64,000 nt of DNA from Malania oleifera (lineage: Eukaryota > Streptophyta > Magnoliopsida > Santalales > Ximeniaceae), in contig NC_080426.1 of the NCBI RefSeq assembly GCF_029873635.1, positions 52,466,093-52,530,092 on the forward strand. Direction: 5' to 3'. Every line of letters begins with the position of its first letter. Positions within the stretch are counted from its first letter, which is position 1. The notes under the pieces are model-generated. The model was not told the origin of the DNA, ran no database searches, and worked only from the letters and a program-made list of their open reading frames with translations. Of this stretch, positions 11,162 to 21,932 are shown one piece after another. Made by a program: the position numbers and the translations under genes.

Positions 11162-12767
11162 CGATATGTTATCGGGGTTTGACCAATTGTACCTACGTCC
11201 CCACCTCAGCTCGCAAGCCCAAGGATTATCACTATTGCTCACTTAATGGGTGGAACGACACCGATTACAGTCAAGTCAATGCACACCAATAATATAAGAA
11301 CTATAAGCTCAGTGCTATATGTGTGTACTCAACACTCAAAGTAATATCTATATTCAATCAAGTACAAGAGTGTATCAGCAAGTTAATCTTTAAAACTATG
11401 TATAGATGTAAATCTCAATCACAATTTAGGGTTTCAAAAATTTCTACTAAGAGTATTCTAAATATCTGTAAAAAATATTTTCTCAATATTCAAGCACAAG
11501 AGATATTCGAAAAAATAAGCTTGTGAAAAGATTTTTGCACACTCAAAAATACAAGCTCAATGAGTCTTGCAATAATGATGCAAAGACTCACTAGCTACAA
11601 GATTTTTCCCACACACAAATTTATTAAATAAAATCAGGGGAAAAACCTTATGCTCAACGCTCAATCCGAAAATCAAATATACAACACAATGAGAGTTTCT
11701 TAGCAAAACAACTTAAAGAACTCTCACAAGGATTGATTTTTGTAAAGGAATAGTAGTATGTGAGGGTATAGGCTTTGTATTTGGAAAAAGCTCTCTAAAA
11801 AATACAGAGGATATTTTTGCTAATCAAAGTGCTAATTACTTGCTAATATAAGCAAATGAAGCCATATATATAGGCAGGGCTAAAATTATAATCGTTGGGG
11901 ATACATAGGGAATAATTAAATTTTTTTTAAATGAGTTTAAGAAAATTAACTGTGGTAAAAATTAGGTCAACCTGAGAGTTTCGATTGCCCGAGCCATAGG
12001 TTCAGTCGCCCGAACAGACACATGATAAAAAGTAATTTTTCCATGTTCTGATCAAGGGTTTGTTCTGCTGACCAAGGTGATTTTCCAAAAAGTCCGAAGT
12101 TCGGTCACCTGGTCTTAAGTTCGGTTTACTGAACTTACATGTTCGGTCGCCTGAGGGTGATTTGAACGTGAAGGTTAGGGTGCTCAAGTTGTTGGAAAAA
12201 TTCAGTGTTAATGTTCGGTTGACCGAAGACGGTAAAGTCGTTTCGGTTCGGTCGCCTGAAGTCAGGTCAACATGCTGACTATTTAACGGTTTGGTCGACC
12301 GAGGTGTTTTGAACACCTAGGTTTGGTCGCCCAAAACCTTATTATTTTTACACCTTAAGTCCTGTTTCAATTCAATTATTTCCCCTGATAGTATATGTGA
12401 TAATGGGGATTAACATAAGTGTAAGTGTAAGGACCTAGGGTCTTTTTGAGGTCTTTTTACCTAGACCTAAAAATCCGGTGTCAATGTTCGACCGAAGGGT
12501 GATCCCTAATGTCATTCTACGGTCTTGAGCTTATAGGTTCCAATATGTATGATATGCATAAATTATTATAGACCATTAGAATTTAAATAATATTACAACC
12601 CCGAATTAAAAATACAAAGAAATTAAACACTTTGGGTTTTCTTTTTCTTCAAGTCAATATCTGCCGCCATATGATTTCGCCCATTTGATCATGCACACAA
12701 ATTTGGCAAACATTAAATACCTTATATTGTCATTATCAAAAATGAGATAGGACTCAAAAAGTCAACA

Positions 12768-14023
12768 TAGTTGTAGCTGCATCCAAGAATTGGTTTGTTC
12801 ATCAGCTGGATGTAAGCAATGCCTTCTTACATGGTGATTTATTCGAGGATGTTTATATGAAACTTCCTCCTAGTTATGGGACTAAGGGGGCGCCTGATTT
12901 GGTTTTTAAACTTTATAAAAGTCTTTATGGTTTGAAGCAAGCCTCAAGACAGTGGTTTTTTAAGCTTGTTGATACTTTACTTGCTTATGGATTTCATCAG
13001 TCTAAGTCTAATTCATGTCTTTTTATTCAGACTTCTGTTTCGGTTTTTATAGCTCTTTTGGTATACGTTGATGACATTATTATTGCAAGTTCTAGTCTTG
13101 ACTCTATCACTGCTATCAAACAATTTCTTCACTCATCTTTTCAGATCAAGGATCTTGGTTGCCTATGAAATTTTTTGGCGCTTGAAGTTGCTTGTTCCTC
13201 CAAGAGAATTTTTCTTTGCCAACGTAAATATACATTGGATGTTCCGTAGGATGCTGGTTTTCTTGGTTCTAAGTCTGTTTCTTTTCCAATGACACAATAT
13301 CTTGAGCTCTCTCGGTTTGAGGGTGATTTGCTTTCAGATCCTTTACAATATCAACGTCTTATTGGTAGATTGTTGCATCTCACCATTACTACACGTGATA
13401 TTGCTTTCTCTATTCAAACACTTGGTCAGTTCATGGATACTCCACGGTTACCCCAACTTCATGCTGCTCATTGTGTGCTTCGGTATCTTAAATCATCTCT
13501 TGGTCAGGGTCTTTTCTTTCCTACTCATTCATCCCTCAAACTCACTAGGTTTACTGATTCAGATTGGGCTAGTTGTCTTGATTCTCGTCGTTCAATTACT
13601 GGTTTTTGTATTTTCCTTGGTAACTCTCTTATCTCTTGGTGATCTAAGAAACAAACTACTATCTCTCAATCTTCTACTGAGACGGAATACCGGGCTATGG
13701 CTACTACTACTTGTGAATTAACTTGGCTTGTCACCTTGCTCACAGATCTTGGTGTTTCGGTGTCTTTGCCAATTTCTTTGTTTTGTGATAATCAGGCTGC
13801 CTAGCACATTGCTTCTAATATTATTTTTCATGAACGGACGAAACATATCGAAATTGATTGCCACTTGATTCGTCACAAGGTTCAAGCTAGGTTTCTCCAT
13901 CTTTTTCATATTTCCACTCTTCACCAGTTAACTGATATTTTTACAAAGACATTAGGATCTGATATTTTTCATTTTCTTTTGTGCAAGATGGGTGTGTTGA
14001 ATATTCACTCCCCACCATCTTGA
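12768..14023 (+). pseudogene. copia polyprotein fragment: reverse transcriptase and RNase H
   Basis: Continuation of the pol gene interrupted at 3025, in one frame to a natural end at 14021-14023. Visible in order are WFVHQLDVSNAFLHGDL, the SLYGLKQASRQWF motif, the RT active site LLVYVDDIIIAS (near 13054-13090), the RNase H start (FTDSDWASC, near 13550), STETEYRAMA and HIEIDCHLIRHKV, and the usual C-terminus TDIFTK. In-frame stops interrupt it near 13168, 13250, 13641 and 13803, so it is inactive. It is followed directly by a purine tract and a short LTR-like region. Confidence 0.9.
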
Positions 14024-14340
14024 GGGGGCGTATTACAATTCACTTGCTGCTGCTTCTCATTCATCACCTTACAGCAGCAGCTGAGCAACACTCCACAGCA
14101 GAGCAGCTCACAGCAGAGAGCAGTTCGCAGCAACAGCAGCAGCTCACCAGCAGCTGCAGCTCATAACAGAACGACATATCACCTGCACAGAGATTTAACA
14201 GCTTATTGTTATTTGTTTAGTTAGTTAATTAGTCAGGTGCTTAGTTTGTTAAAATCCGTTATTGGATTATTGTGTATATATATACTCAATTGTAAACTTC
14301 TTCTTTGAAATGAAAGAATTTATTTGTGAAAATGAAAGGA
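14024..14340 (+). mobile_element. probable 3' LTR of the Ale/Ivana-like copia remnant
   Basis: The polypurine tract GAGGGGGCG (14022-14030) overlaps the stop codon and is followed by TATTACAATTC, probably a TG-start changed to TA. The stretch contains a CAG-rich segment (14070-14160) and a TATATATATACTC box with downstream TGTAAACTTC, as in short copia LTRs. The 3' end is not sharp and the matching 5' LTR is absent, so the end near 14340 is an estimate. Confidence 0.5.
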
Positions 14341-15499
14341 AAGAAAAATAAGAAAATTATTTATTTTTAATTATATTTTCTCTCTATAGTAAATAATATT
14401 AAAAACAAAAATTGTGCTATTATGATTAAAAATTTTTAAAAAAATCAACTTTTATCCATGTCATCATGTGTAAAATTAGAATTTTATTTATTGATTTGTT
14501 ATATATTTTAATATTTTTTTATTGTTTTCTCGACAATAAGAAAAGTTCCTATATATTTTTCTTTTTTTTTTTTCCTCCTATATTATCCAACAGGTCCATA
14601 ATTTTTTAAGAAAACAATAAATATTCAACAACAACAACAATTTTAAGCAGGAATTTCAAATTTTCCTTTAGCACATTTTAAGCTCTTCTTGGCTAACTTC
14701 CGCTGTGCAGTTGATTTTGGAAGAATCCACTTGCAAATCTGATATTCAGAATTGCTGTGACGTTGTCTTGAACCCTTACTAGTTTTTAGAAATCCTTGGA
14801 ATTATTAACAATGTATCATAGCAATTCCAAAGTAAAACCGTCCATTAAAGACTAAGGAGCATCAAAAATCCAAAATCAATATTGAGGGTCGGTCATATAT
14901 GCTAACAAATTAGAGCCTATTAATTTAAGAAGGAGAACATATAACAACAAAACAAATCTTATCTCAAATCATGAGATTTATAACTATTACCAATATCATG
15001 TAATAGTGTATAAATAGTCGTGCTTGTATTCTCTTTAAAGTATTTAGTGTTCATGGCTCAGCTATTTAATAAAAATAACATTGTTCTTGGTGTTGCAGTT
15101 TTTCTTTAGGAATAACTACTGTTCTATGTAAAATTTGATTCCGATTGGCATAGCTGTTCTACCATTAATCTCGATTCTCATCTGCCGTGAACCTCTAATG
15201 ATCTTGTAATTCGCAATTGCAAAGATACTTTCGATTTTTCTTTGCGATCTCTGGAGAACATTCACAGCTACATTATGCGACTAGTTAAAATCTTGATCAC
15301 TTGCGCTTCTTGATGACTGAATCTGGAGAATTCTCAGAAGGCTGCGGAAGTATCCATTTGACTGGATATGTGAGTTTTAATGGTTGTTCTTAGCAGTGAT
15401 CAAGCCAAACTCAAATCACCTCCACTGCATCTTATATTTTTTTTACCCAGGTATGCATATCTTAGCCCTGAAATCATGCTCCAAAACACAGCTTTAGTA
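14341..15499. other. AT-rich intergenic stretch
   Basis: AT-rich sequence with homopolymer runs and an AAC-repeat near 14627. Apart from the short minus-strand frame at 14643-14801, I see no coding signal, repeat family or RNA gene. Confidence 0.5.
14643..14801 (-). CDS. short Lys-rich open frame, possible exon relic
   Basis: A 52-codon open stretch ending in TAA on the minus strand, with no good ATG. It reads like the C-terminus of a basic protein: QICKWILPKSTAQRKLAKKS, then LKCAKGKFEIPA and the stop. Base composition is more balanced than in the flanking AT-rich DNA. I do not recognise the protein. It could be a decayed last exon of a host gene, a captured gene fragment, or chance. There is no neighbouring exon that I can identify. 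Confidence 0.25.
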   Translation of the reverse strand, partial: FQGFLKTSKGSRQRHSNSEYQICKWILPKSTAQRKLAKKSLKCAKGKFEIPA

Positions 15500-16378
15500 A
15501 ATAGTAAGAAAAAATAAACAATGGAGTTAGAGAGTGGACTTTGGTTCATTGGAAATTCTCCATTGTTTGTGTCTCATGGGATCTTATGAGTGAAATACTT
15601 TCAATTCATTTGGAAGAAGTCCCAATTTGGGTTGAGTTATATAACATCTTCCTGTTTACAACCAATATTAGTCGAGCTATGTGACAAGTTCTTAGAGCCG
15701 CAATTTATATTCCAGTCAAATGATTGGCATGCTAGGTTGAGATAAGTTCACAATTTATATTCCATTCGATTGTTTGGTATGTGAGAAACTATAATTAGAG
15801 CTGAAAATTTTAATTCAATTACAAAAGCTACATCAGAGGGAGTGGGTTTTCATTCAAAGCTATGACAATGCTGCACTCTTGGTAGAATTTTAGTTTTAGT
15901 GTGGGTATAACATATCTCACTCATAAAGTTTTTGTAGAAAGTTTCTTATGTCTGACCTTTTAATTTTATCAAAGGGAACTACTAGAGGATTTAATACAAT
16001 GAGGGGCCTGTCTGAAAGTAATTGCCCCATATCAACTAGCTGTTTGACTGTAATGCAAGAGTTCCAAGGGATTTCTACTTAATTGCATCAAGTATTGAAG
16101 GCATTCCGTTCACTAGTCCTATCTTCACATCGATCCACCAAAAGAAAGAATGGGTGAAAGTTGATGGAGTAATGGCTGTCCCTTCTTATGGTTCTTCCCT
16201 CTCTTATGCTACTATTAAATTTCCTCCCACAAGGATCTTTGATCAGTGCCCTGCCAATGCCATGATTGTGATTAATGTCAAAAGGGAGATTGCTGGTTCA
16301 AAATCCACATTCAGATTTTTGAACTGCTGGGTGAAGCACCCTCAGTTTATCTTGAGGGAAAGTTTCTGCACTTCTTGA
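15500..16378 (+). pseudogene. LINE (non-LTR retrotransposon) ORF relic
   Basis: Two decayed pieces in LINE order. The first (about 15530-15660) reads EWTLVHWKF, WDLMSEILS and HLEEVPIWVELYNI, matching the plant LINE DUF4283 region whose hallmark is a (V/L)P(I/V)WV phrase. The second (about 16120-16378) reads KKEWVKVDGVMAVPSY, FPPTRIFDQCP and STFRFLNCWVKHPQF. This is the pattern of the end of the LINE apurinic endonuclease, where a W..LDR.M phrase, a SDH.P phrase and an F+F.N.W..HP.F phrase are usual. The catalytic SDH is degraded to FDQ. No reverse transcriptase follows, so it is a truncated fragment. Matched by eye only. Confidence 0.55.
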
Positions 16379-16835
16379 ATGTTCTCCATTTCAACATCCA
16401 GCAGCATTGTTGAGGATGAGCATGGGGGTTGTTTTGAGTGAGATTTCCTTTTACTTCTTGGTCATTGAGAGTCGTTTCTGCTGAGACAGATAAAAAGAAA
16501 AGAAAAAAAGAAACCAAAGGAAAGGAAGGAAAATAAAAAATGAAATTCGTTTTCTATGTATTTTCTCTCTTTACATACAATATTATCAAATTTTACATCA
16601 AATACATATCTGCTAGTTGCTAATAAGGCATTTACATTTTTTACTAGCTGCTATCAAACGCAAATATATTTAAAGGTGAGGTGTGAATTGAGCCACCTTT
16701 TATATATATATATATATATATATATTCAAAATCTTAATATTTTATATTTATGTTTATACTTTATTTTTTTATTTTTTAAAAATTATGGCATTCGTTTTAT
16801 AGCTTTACTAGCAACCTTTAATGCTACCTACTCAG
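16379..16835. other. AT-rich stretch with (AT)n
   Basis: Purine-rich AAAGAAAAG runs near 16490-16540 and an AT dinucleotide run at about 16699-16724. Open frames here come from low-complexity sequence. I see no gene. Confidence 0.5.
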
Positions 16836-17347
16836 GAGGGTAGGCAAGTTGACACTCTAAGCACCTAGGAGGGGTAGGCAGGGTGTCTCGTTAAATGCCA
16901 AAGGGTTGGCAGGGTGCTTTTGTTCCACATCGTAAACGGTTGGAAAATCCTGAGGACTTTTAAGTGTGGACGTTGCACATCCTAACAACGTATCTCTTTG
17001 GGGAAAGGATAATGGCCCCATGATATAGTGGTATCAGAGTCAACTTGACTCGATTCGACTCAAGCCAAGCACCCAAGGTGGTTTGTAGGGCGGCCATCGA
17101 CCATGAGGATGTGGCAGGATTGGGTGGAGGAGAATCTCACGCCAAGCGCCGAGGAAAATAGGCAGGGTGACACGCTAAGCACCTAAGAGGCTGGGATAGG
17201 CAGGGTGTCTCGCCAAGAGCTAGAGAGTCGGTAGGGTGCTTCTATCCCACATAGAAAACAGTTGAGAGATCATGAGAGCTTATAAGCGTGGACGCTACAT
17301 GCCCTAATATGGTACCTTTTTGGAGAGAGGGTAATGACCTTGTGATA
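16836..17347 (+). mobile_element. candidate TRIM (miniature LTR element)
   Basis: Two direct repeats of roughly 190-200 bp (about 16836-17027 and 17150-17347) share a run of blocks in the same order: CTAAGCACCTA, GGCAGGGTGTCTCG, a CCACAT box, GTGGACG, and GTAATGACC/ATAATGGCC followed by TGATA. After the first repeat comes TGGTATCAGAGT (17029-17040), a Met-tRNA primer-binding site. The interior is only about 120 bp and has no coding capacity, which fits a TRIM. The LTR termini are not clean and I found no target-site duplication. Confidence 0.55.
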
Positions 17348-18743
17348 AAGACTCTTGCATGCTAATGTTCATATTTTCATTCTAAAAAGTAAATATCTTA
17401 ATTTCTTATTAGGGAGAATCCTAAAAAAAATATGGGGTGTTTGGAATATGAATTTCACTCTTATACTTAGATTGAAGTGAATTAAAAAGAAAGTAAATGC
17501 AATTTTGTGTAATATTTTATTCAAAACTTTACAAAGTCAAATCTAAAATTTCAATTTTATGTTCTGAGATGCGAAAAAATTTATTTTATCATTTAAATGA
17601 ACGAATCAAACATAAAATTACTATATACCCATGAATCTATGAATCTAGATGTAAATATTCTACCTCAAAATAAAAGGTATAAAATTCAAAACTTAAAATT
17701 GGAGTTGTCGAACCTTACATTTGATATAAAATTAAAAAAATCTACGCAAACTTAAACCTAATCATTAGCCGACATATTTTTCAGAAATTTGCATCAAGTT
17801 TTGGAGAAGAACAATGTTGAGCATCTTACATGTGGCAAATCTAATGCAGCACGTGCGTGGGCGTTTGAGTTGTAAACCAAATCGAGCACAAGATGCTCCT
17901 ACTGTCTGGTCCCTTTCCCTCTGTCCAATTGTCCATTCTAGATGTCATAGTCAGAGGTCACGTCATTTCCTTATATACTCGTGGCCGCATTTGGCATTTG
18001 CAACATTACGGCGGCCTACTGCTTTGATTCTGTTCACATGGTATATGCTATCTGCCTTCAGGGGACGTTTGTTAGCAGCTACCTAATCCACTTTTAGAAT
18101 AAGCTAAAAATCGACTTTCCGAATCAGAATTGAAATTAGTGGATTTCGATTCTTAATATTTGATTTAGGCAATCTCATTTTTATTCTCATTTCATTCACG
18201 AGGATTATTATTTGATTCTCACCTCTTCGGCTTAGTTTGGAGTTTCTATAACTTTTAAATAAAAAATAATTTTAAAAAATACTAGTGAAAAAGTTGTTCG
18301 AATTATTGTAAGAATTTATTTAACCCTTTAAAAAAAAGTTATTAGAAGAAAAAAATAGACTTTGTATGTGTGATAAGAAAGTTATAATGTGTTTAAAAGT
18401 ATTTAAAATGATAAAAATGAATATGTATGTTTATGAAATGTAATTAATGCATTACTAATTTTGTAATATTTTAAAAAATTAGGGACAATAGAAAAATTTT
18501 GTGAGGAAAATAATTAGAGATCATTTGATATCACTATTAAAAATTATGAAAATGAAAAACCAAAAATAAAAACTAAAAAGCCAAAAACAAAACTCCAAAT
18601 TGAAAACCAACAATTTATTTAGTTAATATTTCTATAAGCAAAGCAAATTAAAAGCTTAATAAAATAAATGCTTATTTTTACCCTTGAATCAAATAACAAT
18701 TACAAAATATGATTAAAATAATAAAAGCACAAAGTAATATAAA

Positions 18744-18799
<56 letters not shown>

Positions 18800-19308
18800 T
18801 ACATACAATTAAAAAGTTATTTTAATTAATTATTATATTTCAATTTTACTTTACAAGAACAATTTCATTGTATATGAAAATCAAAATATAGTAAAATATT
18901 TTGTAAATGAATTTTTATTATTTTAAAATATTTTTAAAATTTATGGGCATTTTTCTTTTAAGTATATTTAAATTCATATGATCATTTAATTTTAATTAAA
19001 TGTATGTGCTGACACCCTATTTTTGTTTGGGGATTGTTTAGCCAATATTTGGATAATATGGAGTTATTGGAGCAATCAAGCAGTCAATTTGAGTATAAAA
19101 ATTGTTAATAAAAGTTTGACTTTCTCTCCTTACATTTCAATGTTCAAATCTTGCATTTAGAGCATTATATAACTCCAATTTTGTGTTCTGGGGTCACTTA
19201 ATTGAGAATAGAAAGTTAAACTCATTTAAATTTAAAATTGGCAGAGAATTGGGTAAAAGGAAGGTCCTACACCTCTATTAGACGTGGAAGGAAGTCTTTT
19301 ATAACTTC
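17348..19308. other. AT-rich intergenic stretch
   Basis: About 2 kb of AT-rich sequence. A less AT-rich patch (17810-18080) has an open frame with no recognisable motif, which I do not call. An AT/AC microsatellite lies at 18751-18800. No transposon end was identified. Confidence 0.5.
18751..18800. repeat. compound (AT)n(AC)n microsatellite
   Basis: About 15 AT units run directly into about 10 AC units, followed by short CATA units. Confidence 0.9.
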
Positions 19309-19313
19309 AGGAG

Positions 19314-19632
19314 TATAACGCCCCTACTTGGGTCTGTCAAGGAGCACTGCGTCTCTCCTTCTCCACCTGGACCAAACAACAGGGGAGCGGGCCTTATCGG
19401 ACTAATGACTGACCCCATAGATCAACAACATATGTCATTTTCAGTGTGTTTTGTCCTCACTCACACACTTCCTAAGAAAACTTCCAAGAGGTCACCCATC
19501 CCAATATTGTTCCAAGCCAAGCACGCTTAACTATGAAGTTCTTATGGGAAAGCTCCCAAAAAGAAAGGTGCACCTTGTTGATATGAGTAGTAACATCTAA
19601 TCTTTTAAGTCTTTCATCCATGGGGTATCGTA
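19314..19632 (-). mobile_element. Cassandra-type LTR, inverted copy
   Basis: A 319-bp minus-strand LTR, colinear in reverse with the forward LTR at 21438-21755. On the plus strand it starts TATAACGCCCCTAC, a mutated complement of the GTAGGGGCGTTACA end, and finishes GGGGTATCGTA, the mutated complement of TGTGATACCCC. The 5S rRNA-like segment lies at about 19458-19545 in reverse, with GCACGCTTAACTA and GTCACCCATCCCAAT. AGGAG (19309-19313) precedes it; the bases after it (TTTCT) do not match, so it is not a simple solo insertion. Confidence 0.85.
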
Positions 19633-21032
19633 TTTCTATATACATAAATACTTCTAATATCATAATACATTATTCTTTTTTGTCATTATTCAATCATACA
19701 ATCCATTCATATTCATAACTTAAACATTGCATTTCATTTCACTTTAAGTGACTCTTTCTTATTTTACATTGTTAACATTTCACATTTCATTTTCATTCCA
19801 TTCATTTCCCTTTTCATTTCATTTCATTTCATACCCAACATCTTTCAACTGTTTTACCCAACATTTTTTAACTGTCATACATTTACCCAGCATCTTTCAA
19901 CTGTTTTACCCAATTTTTTTCAACTGTTACACATTTACCCAGCATTTTTCAGCCGTTTTACCTAATATTTTTCAACTATTTACCCAACATTTTTCAGCTG
20001 TTTGCATGGTTGCATTAACACACACAAGTAGCATAGTCCATATCATGTTTTATTCACAATGCATTACTTACTTAACCTGCATCTCATAAATTTAACATAT
20101 ATTTGCACAGAATCTCATACCACACAGTTTAGTAATAAAATTCATACATTGTCTGTAAAATAAGTCAACCAACATTTAACGTTTATATACTGAAAAAACC
20201 TTTCATTTCTTACATAATTATCCTAAAAATATTTCTCACTTTCATCAATTCATTTTCACATATACATATCTAATAAACAACCCTAAACTCGAAAAATATA
20301 ATTTAAACAGTTGGCATTTTACCCATACCGAAACATATACACGTATATATAACACAATTTATTTTTCTTTAAATTCATAAAAATTCTGGTTTAATATATA
20401 TTTTTCCCCTTACATGATTTATTGAACTACGCCAATAGGGACCTCGAAAAATACCTGCGGCGCTCACCCGGACCCTAAATCCAAAATCCTAATTCCATTA
20501 AATTAATCATAAATAAAATATTATTTTAATACTTCCTAAGCCCTTAAATACCCAATAAATAATTATACCCTTAAATGTAGTCAAATTACCAAATTTTTCA
20601 AATCCCACTCTCGCTTTGGAGTAGGGCCTAGAAAATCCCAATTAAAAAATTACCTATCTCAAAATGACGATAATCATGACTAGGACCCCATGGTGGTGTC
20701 GGGTCGTCGTTTCAATAGCAGATTTAACGAAAAATTGAGAAATTAGGAAAAAATTACCTTATCTCAGGAATGGTGCCTACACCACTCTCACGACAAATCC
20801 GCTGCAGTAGAAATGTCGGTGACGGAGTTAGGAATCCAACGACACCTTCCGTTTTCTGATCGGTCAAACATCCGCCGAGAAATGAGGGGAGAGAGAGACG
20901 CGGAGACGGAGAGGCAACGGAGAACCAAAGAGAGAACAAAGAAGCGTAGGTTCTTCTCTATAAGTTTCTTTATTTTATTTTATTTTATTTTTCCTTCACT
21001 TACCTATTCATATGTTATAATAATATTATATT

Positions 21033-21086
<54 letters not shown>

Positions 21087-21087
21087 T
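19633..21087. other. spacer between inverted Cassandra LTRs, possibly gypsy LTR-derived
   Basis: It contains a degenerate minisatellite (19850-20005), AT-rich sequence, then a C-rich and GA-rich part (20420-20950) that ends in (TTTTA)n and an AT microsatellite (about 21038-21082). The phrases CCCCTTACATGATTTATTGA and ATCTCAGGAATGGTGCCTA resemble parts of the gypsy LTR at 33330 and 33512, so a diverged minus-strand gypsy LTR fragment is possible. No coding region is supported. Confidence 0.4.
19850..20005. repeat. degenerate minisatellite in inverted-Cassandra spacer
   Basis: Five to six imperfect units of about 20-36 bp, each built on TTTACCCARCATNTTTCAACTG with variable linkers. This gives a long but meaningless open frame. 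Confidence 0.6.
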
Positions 21088-21755
21088 TCTATACTTTAAG
21101 AACTCCATAGTTAAGCGTACTTGACTTGGAACAATATTGAGATGGGTGACATTCTGGGAAGTTTTCTCAGGAAGTGTGTGAGTGAGGACAAAACACACTG
21201 AAAAGGACACATGTTGATCTGTGGGACCAGTCATTAGTCTGATAAGGCCCGACCCCCTATTGTTTGGTCCAGGTGGTGGAGGATGAGAGATGCAGTTCTC
21301 CTTGGCAGATACAGGTAGGGGCGTTACAAATGGTATCAGAGCCAACACCCAGTCGGAAGTGTGATGAGATTCACATCGCCTGGGTTTGGAAATGTAAGTT
21401 CGCAACGAGGACGTTGCATTCTATAAGTAAGAGAGGATGTGATACCCCATGGATGAAAGACTTAAAAGATTAGATGTTACTACTCATATCAACAATGTGC
21501 ACATTTTTTTTCAGGAGCTTTCCCATAAGAATTCCATAGTTAAGCATGCTCAACTTGGAGTAATATTGGGATGGGTGAGCTCCGGGAAAGTTTTCTCAGG
21601 AAGTGTGTGAATGAGGACAAAACATACTGAAAAAGACACGTGTTGATCTGTGGGGCCAGTCATTAGTCCAATAATGCCCGCCCCCCTTATTGTCTGTTCT
21701 AGGTGGAGGAGGAAAGATGCAGTGGTACCTAGCAGACCCAGGTAGGGGCGTTACA
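21088..21755 (+). mobile_element. Cassandra-type TRIM with 5S rRNA-like LTRs
   Basis: A forward element. A 5'-truncated LTR (about 21088-21328) ends GTAGGGGCGTTACA. Next are the primer-binding site AATGGTATCAGAGCC (21329-21343), an interior of only about 109 bp, a purine tract AAGAGAGGA, and a full 318-bp LTR (21438-21755) from TGTGATACCCC to GCGTTACA. There is no coding capacity; Cassandra elements depend on proteins of other retrotransposons. The left LTR loses its start in an AT microsatellite. AGGAG (21756-21760) follows the right end and is identical to the 5 bases left of the inverted LTR at 19314. Confidence 0.88.
21522..21612 (+). promoter_or_regulatory. 5S rRNA-derived segment in Cassandra LTR
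   Basis: AAGAATTCCATAGTTAAGC, TTGGAGTAATATTGGGATG and GGTGAGCTCCGGGAAAG follow the second half of plant 5S rRNA, which includes the internal RNA polymerase III control region. In Cassandra elements this segment is known to be conserved and may drive transcription. A second copy is at about 21098-21180 and a reversed one at 19458-19545. It is not a functional 5S gene: the first half is absent or diverged. Confidence 0.8.
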
Positions 21756-21872
21756 AGGAGTATTTTTGAAAAAGGTTAAAGAAGGTTAAGAAGCCTAACC
21801 CTTACTATATTTAAAGGCCTTAAAGAGCATTAGGGAAGAGAGCCACAGAAAGAATGGGGAATACGTTCAAGT

Positions 21873-21873
<1 letters not shown>

Positions 21874-21932
<59 letters not shown>
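21874..21932. repeat. (GA)n microsatellite
   Basis: About 29 uninterrupted GA units. Confidence 0.95.

Larger units (their letters stand above)
3026..12767 (-). mobile_element. gag-only SIRE-like copia element, nested in a copia RT
   Basis: A complete minus-strand LTR element inserted in the copia RT gene. Target-site copies are TAGCT (3021-3025) and TAGTT (12768-12772), differing by one base. On the minus strand the order is 5' LTR (8861-12767), primer-binding site, gag remnant (7741-8618), a long region without coding signal, polypurine tract (5061-5075) and 3' LTR (3026-5060). No protease, integrase or reverse transcriptase was found in the 3.8 kb interior. This is the layout of non-autonomous gag-bearing elements, or a deletion derivative of a full SIRE-like element. 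The 5' LTR carries a later solo LTR insertion (9032-11161). Confidence 0.85.
8861..12767 (-). mobile_element. 5' LTR of the gag-only copia element, split by a solo LTR
   Basis: The partner of the LTR at 3026-5060, interrupted by the insertion at 9032-11161. Without insertion and duplicated site it is about 1.77 kb. It is shorter than its partner because a block matching roughly 3310-3530 is missing near 11280. It ends at GTCAACA (12767). The many substitutions between the LTRs (for example GGTCGCC against GGTCACC phrases) point to an old insertion, decayed mainly at CpG sites. Confidence 0.85.

Noticed and set aside
17814..18086. 90-residue open frame
   Set aside because: No motif, no homologue recognised, and no supporting context.
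19314..19632. Independent solo Cassandra LTR
   Set aside because: The 5 bases to its left (AGGAG) do not recur to its right (TTTCT); they recur at the far end of the forward element instead.
21522..21612. A functional 5S rRNA gene
   Set aside because: Only the second half resembles 5S rRNA, and it lies inside LTRs with a primer-binding site and polypurine tract, so it is a Cassandra LTR feature.
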